From the NCBI RefSeq assembly GCF_002777255.1, contig NZ_CP017634.1:5592903-5656902 (forward strand): DNA of 64,000 nt, read 5' to 3'. The notes under the pieces were generated by a model, which was not told the origin of the DNA, made no database searches, and worked only from the letters and a program-made list of their open reading frames with translations. Position 1 is the first letter of the stretch. Each line of letters opens with the position of its first letter. Source of the stretch: Candidatus Formimonas warabiya. GTDB lineage: Bacteria; Bacillota; Dehalobacteriia; Dehalobacteriales; Dehalobacteriaceae. Of the stretch, positions 16,236 through 25,291 are shown in pieces. The position numbers and the translations under genes were made by a program.

Positions 16236-17612
16236 ATGGTTTTCACAAGACTTGGTGACGGCACGATGATCGAAGCTGAGATCAGCGAAATCAGGGCAGA
16301 CTTGGAAGCCGGCACCCAGGATGCGGCGGCACGGGCAGAAATTGCCCCTCTGTCGGCGGATGACCTGGCAAGATTATGCGATATTGTGTGCCGGCCCGGA
16401 AAGGTCGTGGGTGTGGAAAAAGGCAATGAAATCATTATGACGGGGGACTCGCCGTCCATTGGCTCTGTGCCCCGGGGCTTTCCCGTCAATAGAATCCAGA
16501 TGCTCCAGACCTATGAAAGGGTCTGCGGCATGGATACGGCAGAAGCAGGGTTTATTGACTACAGCTATAAGGCCATCAAAACCGTGGCATCTGAAGAAAG
16601 ATCCTGGGTAGAGCAGGCCTCCCATATCTTGACGATTCCCTTGTTTTACGGGGCGATGCCGGATTTAGGCCGGTACAGCCGGCCCGACGGCCCGGTGCCC
16701 AACTGGGCGGAACTGCTTCCCCAGGGCAAAATTGCCCAGGCCCGGGCTGCCCAGGAAGAGGCCATTGAACTGTGTGTGGAGGACTTAGTCTATGTGGCCA
16801 GCGAAATGTATGAAGGAGGCGCCCAGGGAATTGATTTTGATACCAGCGGGGCGGCGGGGGACGCCGATTTTTATGCGGCCTTGAAAGCCACCGAAATCTT
16901 GAAAAAAAAGTATCCCGAGATGTGTATTGAAATGGGCATGGCCGGAGAATTTGTCCTGGGCATGCATAGTGAGCTGCGCTATGACGGCGTGCGTCTGGCC
17001 GGACTGTATCCCCATGATCAGGTGAAGCTGGCCCAAAAAGCGGGCGTGACCATCTTTGGCCCGGTGGTCAATAATGTGTGCAACAAGTCTTTTTCCTATA
17101 ATCTGGCCCGGGCGGTAACCTTCTGCAAAGCATGCGCGGATGCTTCCGGCATCCCGGTCCATCCCAATGTAGGACTGGGCGTAGGCGGCGTCACTACGGT
17201 GGAGGTACTTCCTGTAGATGTGGTGAGCCGGGTATCCGTGGCGATGGCGGAGGTGGCAAAGGCCGACGGGTTGTAGGTAGGTTCCGGTGATTTCTGCGGT
17301 ATGGTTGCTACACATACCTTAGCATCGGGCATGGGCGGACTGCGCACTGCCGGAGATCTGGTGGCGCGCATGCAAATGACCCGGGGCATGCGTATTGGCG
17401 AAGCGAAAAAATATGTTGCCGATCAGCTCCATGTTTCGGTAAAGGAGTTAAGCGATGAAATCATCATGAATGAAGTAAGAGACGATTTAAATATCGGCAG
17501 GGTGGTCTCCCCCCATGGCAAGGCCCGGGGGATCCAAGCCCAGATGAATATCGGCAAGATTTTAGGAATCGAAATTAATTCTGTGAAAAGGTTTTTAGAA
17601 AAAATCGACTAG
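16236..17612 (+). CDS. mtbB: Dimethylamine methyltransferase MtbB with in-frame pyrrolysine codon
   Basis: Methylates a corrinoid protein from dimethylamine. The frame holds TAG at 17274-17276 (residue 347) inside VAKADGL-TAG-VGSGDFCGMVATHTLASG, matching the pyrrolysine site of Methanosarcina MtbB (near residue 356). The protein then continues for 111 residues (GGLRTAGDLVARMQMTRGMR). Total is 458 residues, close to the 467 of the archaeal enzyme. ATG 16236 follows GAGGAGGG. The final stop is also TAG (17610-17612), and the next gene continues in the same frame after 13 sense codons, an odd arrangement for an amber-decoding organism. Confidence 0.93.
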
Positions 17613-17651
17613 TACGGGAATAAAAAGAAGCAGGGAAGAGGAGGAAGGGGC

Positions 17652-18299
17652 ATGGAGATCTTTGAGTTAGCGGGGAAATCTATTGTGGACATGGATGGGG
17701 CAAAAGCGGCAGAAATTGCGGGGAAAGGATTGGCAGAGGGCATCCCGCCTTATGACTTGATGACAAAAGGGTTTATCCCGGGAATTGTAAAGGTGGGGGA
17801 GCTTTTTGAAAGAGGAAAAATCTTTTTGCCGGAATTGGTGCGCAGTTCGGAGGCCATGGAAAAGGTATCCGGACTGATGAATGCGTCTCTTTCCGCAGGA
17901 AATGCCGTTAAAGTAGGCACGGCCGTGATCGGTACGGTCAAAGGAGACGTTCACGACATCGGCAAATCCATCGTGGTATCCCTGTTTCAGGCCAACGGTT
18001 TAGCCGTTTGCGACTTGGGCCGGGACGTCCCCACCCATAAATTTATTGAAAAGGCCTTGGAAATAAATGCGGATATCATTGGCACCAGCGCCCTGCTCAC
18101 TACGACGATGCAGGGCCAGAAGGAATTGGAGGATCTGCTCCGCAAAGAAGGGCTCAGAGAAAAATTCATTACCGTCGTGGGCGGAGCGCCCATTACGGAA
18201 CGGTGGGCCAGAAGGATCGGCGCCGACGCTTACGCGGAAAATGCCATTGACGGCGTCAATAAGGTGCTGAGCCTTTTGGAGCAGAGGAAAAGCAAATGA
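17652..18299 (+). CDS. Corrinoid protein, MttC/MtbC family
   Basis: Cobalamin-binding methyl carrier that accepts methyl from the upstream methyltransferases and passes it to a second methyltransferase. An N-terminal helical cap occupies residues 1-85. The base-off signature D-x-H-x-x-G appears as GDVHDIGKS, with the cobalt-ligand His at residue 101, and VVGGAPIT lies in the Rossmann half. 215 residues is the family's usual length. ATG 17652 follows a GAGGAGG site. It is preceded in frame by mtbB with only a TAG between them. No MtbA or RamA homologue is present in the window. Confidence 0.92.
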   Translation: MEIFELAGKSIVDMDGAKAAEIAGKGLAEGIPPYDLMTKGFIPGIVKVGELFERGKIFLPELVRSSEAMEKVSGLMNASLSAGNAVKVGTAVIGTVKGDVHDIGKSIVVSLFQANGLAVCDLGRDVPTHKFIEKALEINADIIGTSALLTTTMQGQKELEDLLRKEGLREKFITVVGGAPITERWARRIGADAYAENAIDGVNKVLSLLEQRKSK

Positions 18300-18325
18300 T
18301 TTAACAAAATATCTCAAGGGAAACC

Positions 18326-18348
18326 GGGAGCGCAGGCTCCCCCTTTTA
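18326..18348 (+). terminator. Intrinsic terminator of the methyltransferase operon
   Basis: GGGAGC/GCTCCC stem with a four-base loop followed by CCTTTTAT. Confidence 0.75.
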
Positions 18349-18505
18349 TATTTAGATATAACAAAAAGATCCGGCTGACGGCCGGAACATGCAAGCCCCA
18401 AAGGTGATCTGTTTCAAGAAATTTACGATCCCGCTGAAAAGGTGACTGTACCAAATTTTGAAAAAGAGGTATATTTATATCATCTAGATGGTCTGGGGGG
18501 GTATT

Positions 18506-19951
18506 ATGAATCTTGATGACTCTTTAAAAAATGAATACTCTGTTTTTAAAGAAATTCTTGACAAAGTAGATGTGGGGATTATGATTATCGATTCTAAAGG
18601 CATCATCATCTATTACAATGAAGTCGCCGGCAAAATAGACGGGTTAAAGGCGGCGGATGTGATTGGAAAGCACGTATCGGAGGTTTATCCTCAAATCCAG
18701 GAAAGCACATTGTTACAGGTGCAGAAAACGAAGAAGCCGATTATCGATCAACCTCAGACCTATAAAACCTGGCATGGGAAAACCGTAAACATTCTTTGCT
18801 CCACCTTTCCCCTCACCTATCAGAAAAGAATCGTCGGTGCTGTGGATATTTCCCGTGATATTACTCAAATCAAGGAATTGTCCGAGCAAAACGTGGCGTT
18901 GAAGGAAGAATTGCTCAAGACGCATAAAATTGGAAGAAAAAAGACAAGCTCCGGCGCCCCCTATACCTTCGACGACATTATCACCAATGACCCTGTGCTG
19001 AATCACATGAAAAAGATTGGGCGCCGCATCTCCGGATCCGATTCCCCCGTTTTGATCTATGGGGAAACCGGCACGGGAAAAGAATTGTTTGCCCAATCCA
19101 TCCATAATCACGGGTATAAAAAGGGCCCTTTCATCGCCCAAAACTGCGCGGCCCTGCCAGGGTCGCTGCTGGAGAGCATCTTGTTCGGCACGGTAAAAGG
19201 CAGTTTTACCGGCTCTGAGGACCGCCAGGGGTTAATCGAACTGGCCGATGAAGGCACTCTTTTTCTTGATGAAATCAACTCCATTCCCTTAGACCTTCAG
19301 GCCAAGCTGCTGCGCTTTTTGCAGGAAGGGACCTTTCGACGTGTGGGAGATTTAAGATTACGCAGCGTAAATGTGCGCGTCATCGCCTGTACCAACATGG
19401 AGCCGGAAGAGGCGGTAAAACAGAAACAGCTGAGAAGTGATTTGTTTTATCGCCTCAATGCCATTTACCTGGAGCTTCCTCCCCTGCGGGAGAGAAAATC
19501 GGATGTCCCGCTTCTGGTAGATTATTTTGTTTCTATCTTTAATCAGAAACTGGGACTTCATATCACCGGTGTGGCGGCCAACGTTTTGCAGATCCTGGAG
19601 AACTATTTCTGGCCCGGCAACGTGCGGGAGTTGGAACACTGCATTGAACACGCCATGAATGTGGGCCTGGGCCAAGAGATTACCCTTTCAGATCTTCCCT
19701 CTAATATCCTGAAAAGCAGTGCGGCAAATCCTATTTCTCTTTTGGATATGCTTCCGGATGCCCAGAAAAATCAGACTTTAAACCAATGTTTAGATGAAGT
19801 AGAGAAAAAATTAATTTTACGAACGCTGAAAAACTGTCAGGGAAACATTAGCAGGGCTTCGGAGATCCTGGGCGTGCCCCGTCAAACCTTGCATTACAGG
19901 TTAAAGGTATTAGGAATTCCCACCCATCGGGCCTTTCAGGACCAGGGTTAA
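18506..19951 (+). CDS. Sigma-54-dependent activator with PAS sensor
   Basis: Enhancer-binding protein, about 481 residues. A PAS domain covers roughly residues 10-120 (DVGIMIIDSKGIIIYYNEVAG). The AAA+ core has Walker A GETGTGKE, the sigma-54 contact loop and Walker B TLFLDEIN. A Fis-type HTH ends the protein (GNISRASEILGVPRQTLHYR). ATG 18506 follows GGGGGG; the ATG at 18488 lacks a site. The contact loop reads GSFTGS rather than GAFTGA. It lies between the methylamine operon and a transporter that has a consensus -24/-12 promoter, so it probably activates one or both in response to a small-molecule ligand. Confidence 0.9.
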   Translation: MNLDDSLKNEYSVFKEILDKVDVGIMIIDSKGIIIYYNEVAGKIDGLKAADVIGKHVSEVYPQIQESTLLQVQKTKKPIIDQPQTYKTWHGKTVNILCSTFPLTYQKRIVGAVDISRDITQIKELSEQNVALKEELLKTHKIGRKKTSSGAPYTFDDIITNDPVLNHMKKIGRRISGSDSPVLIYGETGTGKELFAQSIHNHGYKKGPFIAQNCAALPGSLLESILFGTVKGSFTGSEDRQGLIELADEGTLFLDEINSIPLDLQAKLLRFLQEGTFRRVGDLRLRSVNVRVIACTNMEPEEAVKQKQLRSDLFYRLNAIYLELPPLRERKSDVPLLVDYFVSIFNQKLGLHITGVAANVLQILENYFWPGNVRELEHCIEHAMNVGLGQEITLSDLPSNILKSSAANPISLLDMLPDAQKNQTLNQCLDEVEKKLILRTLKNCQGNISRASEILGVPRQTLHYRLKVLGIPTHRAFQDQG

Positions 19952-21198
19952 AGCTTTTTTCTGGAACAGAAGGAAGCTGCCAGCAAGGAATAGGCAAGAG
20001 CCCCGGGAACAACCTGGGCTACTTCCAAATATTCTTTGGCGGTATGGGCACTGGTGAAATCTCCCGGTCCCAGGATGATGGTAGGGATCTGCCCATAGGT
20101 GCTGAGCAGGCCTCCATCGGTCCAAGCCGGAAAGGGCACCAATTCCGACTTTTTTCCTGTGGCGGATCTCAGGGCCTGCTGGGCGATGTGTACCAAGGGG
20201 TGGTGGGGATCGATTTCCAATGGTTCACACACAAAGGGGTATTTCAGGCCGGGGAGAGCAGACATGGACCGTAAATAGCCTGTAAAGTTTTCATCTTCCT
20301 GGTGCAGGCAGGTGAGAATCCGCTGATACTCGTTTACCACGTCCGGATATTTCTCACCGGGCACCCAGCGCCGGTCAATTTGCAGGAAACACTCGTGGGC
20401 CACGGTACTGGGCTGGGTTCCCCCTTTAATGACGCCCAGGTTCATGGAGGAACATCCGATCACCGGATGGGTCCTCTTTTCAATTTGAGGAATTAAGTCC
20501 CGGTTCAAGCGGTTGATAAAAGTGACAGCATGGGAAATGGCATTGATGCCCTTTTCCTGGGCGCCACCGTGCACGGCCTTTCCCGGAAAATAGAATTCCA
20601 GCCACTCCAGGCCTCTGTGCCCCACGCCGATATGCAGGTTGGTGGGCTCTCCCACTACCGCTCCGTCAGGAGACAAGCCATTGTACAAGAGATCCATGGT
20701 GCCCTGGCAATCTGTTTCTTCGCCCACGACACCGGCAAAGATGAGATCACCGCTTAAGGCCAGGGAGCATTCTTTAATTAATGCCATGGCATAGATCATG
20801 CAGGCAAGAGGTCCTTTCATATCAACGACTCCCCGTCCCACTACCTTTCCATTTTCCCTCTTCAGTTCAAAAGGATCCGGCATATCATAGGGGGGAACCG
20901 TATCTAAATGCCCGGTTAAAAGCAGGGAATAGCCCTGGCCCTTTCCCGGGATGCGGGCGATCACGTTATGCCGGCCGTCTATCACATGGCTCAAATCGGA
21001 CTCGATTCCTTTTTCCTTAAAAAATTGATGGATATAGCGGGCAGCCTGGGTTTCCTGTTCATGAACACCCGGATGGCTGGGAATGCTAACCAGATCCCCA
21101 ATTATTTTGATGATTTCCTCTGCGCAAATATTTTCCCGGAAACCTTTTGCCATCTCCTCTAATGGAATCGTTGTCCCGAGCGTATTTTTTTCTTTCAT
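19948..21198 (-). CDS. M20 family metallohydrolase (ArgE/DapE-like)
   Basis: Zinc-dependent amidohydrolase of about 416 residues. Metal-site motifs are LLTGHLDTVPPYD, GRGVVDMKGPLACMIYAM and GVVGEETDCQGTMDLL, and GHRGLEWLEF opens the lid domain. On the minus strand GGGAGG precedes the ATG at 21198 by eight bases; the longer frame to 21264 has no site. It converges on the activator gene and diverges from the peptide transporter at 21658. A role in cleaving an N-acylated or peptide-linked substrate taken up by that transporter is plausible but inferred. Confidence 0.87.
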   Translation of the reverse strand: MKEKNTLGTTIPLEEMAKGFRENICAEEIIKIIGDLVSIPSHPGVHEQETQAARYIHQFFKEKGIESDLSHVIDGRHNVIARIPGKGQGYSLLLTGHLDTVPPYDMPDPFELKRENGKVVGRGVVDMKGPLACMIYAMALIKECSLALSGDLIFAGVVGEETDCQGTMDLLYNGLSPDGAVVGEPTNLHIGVGHRGLEWLEFYFPGKAVHGGAQEKGINAISHAVTFINRLNRDLIPQIEKRTHPVIGCSSMNLGVIKGGTQPSTVAHECFLQIDRRWVPGEKYPDVVNEYQRILTCLHQEDENFTGYLRSMSALPGLKYPFVCEPLEIDPHHPLVHIAQQALRSATGKKSELVPFPAWTDGGLLSTYGQIPTIILGPGDFTSAHTAKEYLEVAQVVPGALAYSLLAASFCSRKKL

Positions 21199-21350
21199 TT
21201 CTTTGCCTCCCATCAGGCTGTTTTTTCGGCTTAAGAAATTATTATAGCAATTTTTATACCACAATTGCTATTTCTTATGAACTCCTGGATTCAAAAGAAC
21301 AGTAAATAAACAAAGGCACACTTTTTGTCGCGGGCTTACTTTTTCGCCCA

Positions 21351-21378
21351 GGCAAAAGACAAAAAATTGTCTTTTGCC
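21351..21378. promoter_or_regulatory. Palindromic enhancer candidate (12-bp arms)
   Basis: GGCAAAAGACAA and TTGTCTTTTGCC flank four As. A further half-site, GCAAAAGACA, lies near 21402. The palindrome is about 100 bases upstream of the -24/-12 promoter at 21478, the usual place for a sigma-54 activator. The divergent start of the M20 gene is at 21198, so both genes may be affected. Confidence 0.65.
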
Positions 21379-21477
21379 AATTAATAATCAGAAAAAATGA
21401 AGCAAAAGACATCTCCTTATCGCCACAAATGATGTTAAATGTAACCGATGTGTAAAGAAAAGGCGATTCAAATTTGC

Positions 21478-21493
21478 TGGCACAATAATTGCT
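21478..21493 (+). promoter_or_regulatory. Sigma-54 promoter of the dipeptide-type ABC operon
   Basis: TGGCAC, five bases, TTGCT: a full match to the -24/-12 consensus. It lies 165 bases before ATG 21658. Apart from this and the palindrome, 21199-21657 shows no gene. Confidence 0.85.
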
Positions 21494-21657
21494 AAAAATA
21501 AAGATATAGAAAAGATGCGAAATATGATTCTAAGCAACTGATCATGCAAACTTATTTCTGATGAAAAATCCTATCGCGCAGGTATGGAGGAGGTGGAAAG
21601 GGGAACGGGTTATTTTTGGTAAAATTTAAAAATTGAGAAGTAAGGGGGAGGAGAATA

Positions 21658-23253
21658 ATGATGAGAAGAAAAATAGGGGTAATTGTTGCCGGTGCACTTC
21701 TGGCCTTGTCTTTATCCGTTTCCGGCTGCGGGACGCAGAAAGAAGAGGCCCCGCAAACAGAAAAGGCGCCCAGCATTGCCCATGTGGCCCTCTATATGGC
21801 GCCCGTCACGGACTGGGATCCGGCCATCGCCGCCAATACGGAAAACCAGGTTTTTTTAAACACCTATGAAACCTTGCTGAAATATGAGTCGGAGACGGAC
21901 AGCTTTAAACCGGTTTTGGCAACGGAGTATACGAAATCGGCAGACGGCCTGGTCTGGACATTTAAGCTCAGACAAGGGGTAAAATTTCATGACGGCACGG
22001 ACTTTAACGCCGATGCCGTGAAATTCTCCATCGACCGTACCATGCGCATGAAAAAAGGAGCCTCTTATATTTGGAGCGTGGTAAAAGAAATTAAGGTTAT
22101 TGATGCTGATACCGTGCAATTTACCCTGACGGAACCGGCGCCTTTGGATATTATCGCCTCCAGCAGTCAGGCCGCATTAATTTATTCCCCTACCGCGGTG
22201 GGCCAGGATGATCAAAAGGGGACGGACTGGTTTACCCAGGGCAATATCTGCGGCACCGGCCCGTACATGCTGCAAAGCCAGGTTGCGGGCAACGGGGTGG
22301 TTTTGACCAGGTTCGAGGATTACTGGGGCGGCTGGTCAGGAAACCATTTTGATAAAGTCGTGTTCAAGCTGGTCGGCGAGAATTCCTCCCGGCGGCAGTT
22401 GATCGAAAGCGGAGAAGCCGACGTGGCCACCAATCTATTGCCGGACGACCTGATTGCCCTGCAATCCAACCCCAATGTTCAGGTTGTGATCAGCGATGCT
22501 TATAAAAGTGTCACCGCCTTTTTGAATACCCAAAAGGAACCTTTGAAAAATAAATTGGTGCGTCAGGCCATCGCATTTTCTTTTCCTTATGATGGATATG
22601 TGAAGTATGTGAAGCTGGGCCAGTTCGGCAGTATTGGCGTAGATCCCCTTCTGCCCAAAGGTCTCTGGGGGGCCCTTGATCAGAATCCCTACACCTATGA
22701 CCTGGAAAAAGCAAAAGACCTGCTGGAAGAGGCGGGCTATGCCGAAGGCGAACTGAAAATCAGCGTCACCAATCTGGCGGGAACCGATGACCGCAAGAAA
22801 ACATTGGAACTGTGGAAATCCGAACTGGCAAAAATCGGCGTCACCCTGGATATCCAGAATATGCAGTCCGACGCCATGCTGGCCCTGGCCAGGCGTCCTA
22901 ATGCCGATGAACGGCAGGATATCATTGTTCTGGGCAACTGGCCGGATATCATTAGCCCTATGTCTTATTACGCCTCCCAGGTGAAATCATCCGGGTCATG
23001 GAGCTTTTCCTACTTCACCAGCCCGGAAATCGATCAGGAAATAGATGCTGCCAATGCCATGAGCGGGATTGACCGGGCCAAAGCGGAGGAAATGTTCCAG
23101 GCCATCGGCAAGAAAGTGGCGGAAGAATGTATTACGATTAATTTTGGAGACGACAAGAGCGTGATGGTATTGAATAAGAACTTTAAGGGCTTTAAACCCA
23201 ATTCCGGGTATGAATCGGTCGTGTTCATGTACGATTGCTACCGGGAAGAGTGA
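21658..23253 (+). CDS. ABC transporter substrate-binding lipoprotein (SBP family 5)
   Basis: Receptor of a dipeptide/oligopeptide-type importer, 531 residues. Lipoprotein signal with lipobox SVSGC near residue 23. Family marks are VWTFKLRQGVKFHDGTDFNA, GTGPYMLQSQ and FEDYWGGWSGNHFDKV. A GGGGGAGGAG ribosome site precedes the tandem ATG. First gene of the sigma-54 operon. Its closeness to methylamine methyltransferases and an M20 hydrolase suggests import of an N-methylated or peptide-linked compound, which is inference. Confidence 0.9.
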   Translation: MMRRKIGVIVAGALLALSLSVSGCGTQKEEAPQTEKAPSIAHVALYMAPVTDWDPAIAANTENQVFLNTYETLLKYESETDSFKPVLATEYTKSADGLVWTFKLRQGVKFHDGTDFNADAVKFSIDRTMRMKKGASYIWSVVKEIKVIDADTVQFTLTEPAPLDIIASSSQAALIYSPTAVGQDDQKGTDWFTQGNICGTGPYMLQSQVAGNGVVLTRFEDYWGGWSGNHFDKVVFKLVGENSSRRQLIESGEADVATNLLPDDLIALQSNPNVQVVISDAYKSVTAFLNTQKEPLKNKLVRQAIAFSFPYDGYVKYVKLGQFGSIGVDPLLPKGLWGALDQNPYTYDLEKAKDLLEEAGYAEGELKISVTNLAGTDDRKKTLELWKSELAKIGVTLDIQNMQSDAMLALARRPNADERQDIIVLGNWPDIISPMSYYASQVKSSGSWSFSYFTSPEIDQEIDAANAMSGIDRAKAEEMFQAIGKKVAEECITINFGDDKSVMVLNKNFKGFKPNSGYESVVFMYDCYREE

Positions 23254-23261
23254 GAGGGCCG

Positions 23262-23336
23262 GATCCGGGTGCGGGCAGGTGCGCCGGAGGAGCCCGGATC
23301 AAAGGAGCAGAGCCGGAATTTCGATACCGGCTCTGC
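23262..23336 (+). other. Two strong hairpins between receptor and permease genes
   Basis: GATCCGGG/CCCGGATC (23262-23300), then a perfect GCAGAGCCGG/CCGGCTCTGC (23307-23336). Neither has a T-run. They probably stabilise the receptor mRNA or reduce read-through, giving more receptor than permease. Confidence 0.6.
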
Positions 23337-23366
23337 TGCTTCAATCACTAGAGTAAGGAGAGGCCT

Positions 23367-24377
23367 ATGAAAAAATATATTATGCGCAGATTGCTGCTCA
23401 GCCTGATCGTTTTACTCGGGGTTGTGTTCATTACTTTTACCATTACCCGTATTTTACCTGCCGACCCGGCGTTAAAGTGGGCCGGTGTCCGGGCCACGCC
23501 GGAACAAATCGCTGCCGCCAGAATAGAACTGGGCCTGGATCAACCGGTCTATGTGCAGTTCGGCAAGTATTTGGGGGATTTGGTGCAAGGGGATCTGGGC
23601 TATTCATACCGCACCAAAAGGTCTGTCACCGATGAACTTCTGGAGGCGATCCCGGCCACCGTAGAATTGGTAGCGGTAGCCATGTTTGTCGCCGTCATTT
23701 TGGGCATTTTTTTCGGCATCGCTTCCACAAAATACAAGAATCGATGGATTGATCACCTGGTCCGGCTTTTCTCCATCGGCGCAGTCTCTCTCCCGCCCTT
23801 CTGGGTCGCCCTGGCTTTGCAGCTCATCTTCTACGGCTTATTAAAAATCCTTCCTTTAGGCGGGCGGGTGAGCACGGATCTGGCCATCCTGTATCCCATG
23901 CCCCATGTAACCGGCTTGCTGATTCTGGACAGCCTGCTCACCGGGAATTTTATGTTTTTGAAAGATGCTCTTTGGCACATGATTTTGCCCATCATACCGG
24001 TAGCCATGTATCCCATCGGCATGGTGGCCCGGCTGACCCGGTCCAGTATGCTGGAAATCATGGGCGAAGACTATATTAAGGCAGCCCGGTCTTACGGGAT
24101 TAGAGAAAGGTTTATTTTGTGGGTATATGCCCTGAAAAATACCCTGGGGGCGACGGTAACGGTGGTGGCCCTTTCCATTGGCTATGCCCTGGTCAACACC
24201 TTTTTGGTGGAATCCATTTTTAGCTGGCCGGGTATCGGCAAATATGTGGCCGACGCCATCCTGTCCTTGGATTATCCGGCCATTATGGGGGTGACCTTGT
24301 TTTCCGCCGTGGCTTATTTAATTTTGAACCTGATTGCCGATTTAGTGATTGCCCTTGATCCCAGGATCAGGATTTAA
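23367..24377 (+). CDS. ABC transporter permease, DppB-like
   Basis: Integral membrane permease, 336 residues, with the classic N-terminus MKKYIMRRLLLSLIVLLGVVF, the DPALKWAG loop and LGLDQPVYVQFGKYLGDL, several membrane helices, the EAA region ARLTRSSMLEIMGEDYIKAA, and a VESIFSWPGIGKYVADAI tail. The start follows AAGGAGAGG. It forms the channel with the DppC-like protein encoded next. Confidence 0.92.
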   Translation: MKKYIMRRLLLSLIVLLGVVFITFTITRILPADPALKWAGVRATPEQIAAARIELGLDQPVYVQFGKYLGDLVQGDLGYSYRTKRSVTDELLEAIPATVELVAVAMFVAVILGIFFGIASTKYKNRWIDHLVRLFSIGAVSLPPFWVALALQLIFYGLLKILPLGGRVSTDLAILYPMPHVTGLLILDSLLTGNFMFLKDALWHMILPIIPVAMYPIGMVARLTRSSMLEIMGEDYIKAARSYGIRERFILWVYALKNTLGATVTVVALSIGYALVNTFLVESIFSWPGIGKYVADAILSLDYPAIMGVTLFSAVAYLILNLIADLVIALDPRIRI

Positions 24378-24396
24378 GGAAAGGGAGGTGAAAGTG

Positions 24397-25281
24397 ATGA
24401 TCATTGCTTCAAAAGAGATCAAAACCCAGATCAAGGAAATGAGGCTTTCTTTTTATCTCCTGAATCGCAATATTCTGGCCAGAATAGCTCTGATAATCCT
24501 GGGGCTGCTGGTGGTGATGGCCATTTTTGCCCCGGTGCTGGCCCCCTATCCGGAAGATGCTACCGGAGCCACCCACCCGGAAATCAGTCTGGCCCCTGTC
24601 TCCGGGGCCCACTGGTTCGGTACGGATGAGTTGGGCCGGGATATTTTAAGCAAAATTATTTACGGAGTGAGAATTTCTCTCTTTTCCGCTTTTATCACCA
24701 TTTTTTTCGCCGTGTTGCTGGGCGCTTTTTTAGGCGCCATTGCCGGGGCCAAAGGAGGTTGGCTGGACGAGCTGATTATGCGTGTCACGGATACCTTTCT
24801 CAGTTTTCCTCCCCTATTGCTGGCCATTGCCATTGCCGCGCTGCTGGGGCCCTCCCTGATCAACGCCCAGATCGCCATTGTTGCTTCCTGGTGGCCCTGG
24901 TACACTAGATTGATGCGGGGCCAGGCCATTTCCGTAAAAGAAAAACAGTTTGTCAAAGCCGCAGAGGCTATCGGTACCAAGCAAATGACCATTGTTTTCC
25001 GGCATATTGTGCCCAATTGCATTTCCCCCCTGGTGGTTCAGGCTTCCATGGATATGGGAGGGGTGATCCTGACCATTGCCGCCCTCAGCTTCCTGGGCTT
25101 GGGTGCTCAACCGCCTACTCCGGAATGGGGTCTGATGGTGAGCACGAGCAAAAATTATTTTTTGAATGCCTGGTGGTACAGCCTGTTTCCGGGCATGGCC
25201 ATCTTTATCACCGTGTTGTCCTTCAATCTGATTGGCGATGGATTAAGGGAAGTCTTTGATCCCAAGACGAGAAAGAATTAG
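24397..25281 (+). CDS. ABC transporter permease, DppC-like
   Basis: Second permease, about 294 residues. ATG 24397 follows GGGAGGTG; an upstream in-frame start would overlap dppB. It has the DppC block GTDELGRDILSKIIYGVRIS, the EAA loop VKAAEAIGTKQMTIVFRHIV and GLGAQPPTPEWGLMV. The stop is TAG, with an in-frame TAA five codons later, so amber read-through would add only five residues. Confidence 0.92.
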   Translation: MIIASKEIKTQIKEMRLSFYLLNRNILARIALIILGLLVVMAIFAPVLAPYPEDATGATHPEISLAPVSGAHWFGTDELGRDILSKIIYGVRISLFSAFITIFFAVLLGAFLGAIAGAKGGWLDELIMRVTDTFLSFPPLLLAIAIAALLGPSLINAQIAIVASWWPWYTRLMRGQAISVKEKQFVKAAEAIGTKQMTIVFRHIVPNCISPLVVQASMDMGGVILTIAALSFLGLGAQPPTPEWGLMVSTSKNYFLNAWWYSLFPGMAIFITVLSFNLIGDGLREVFDPKTRKN

Positions 25282-25291
25282 GGGGCCCGAA

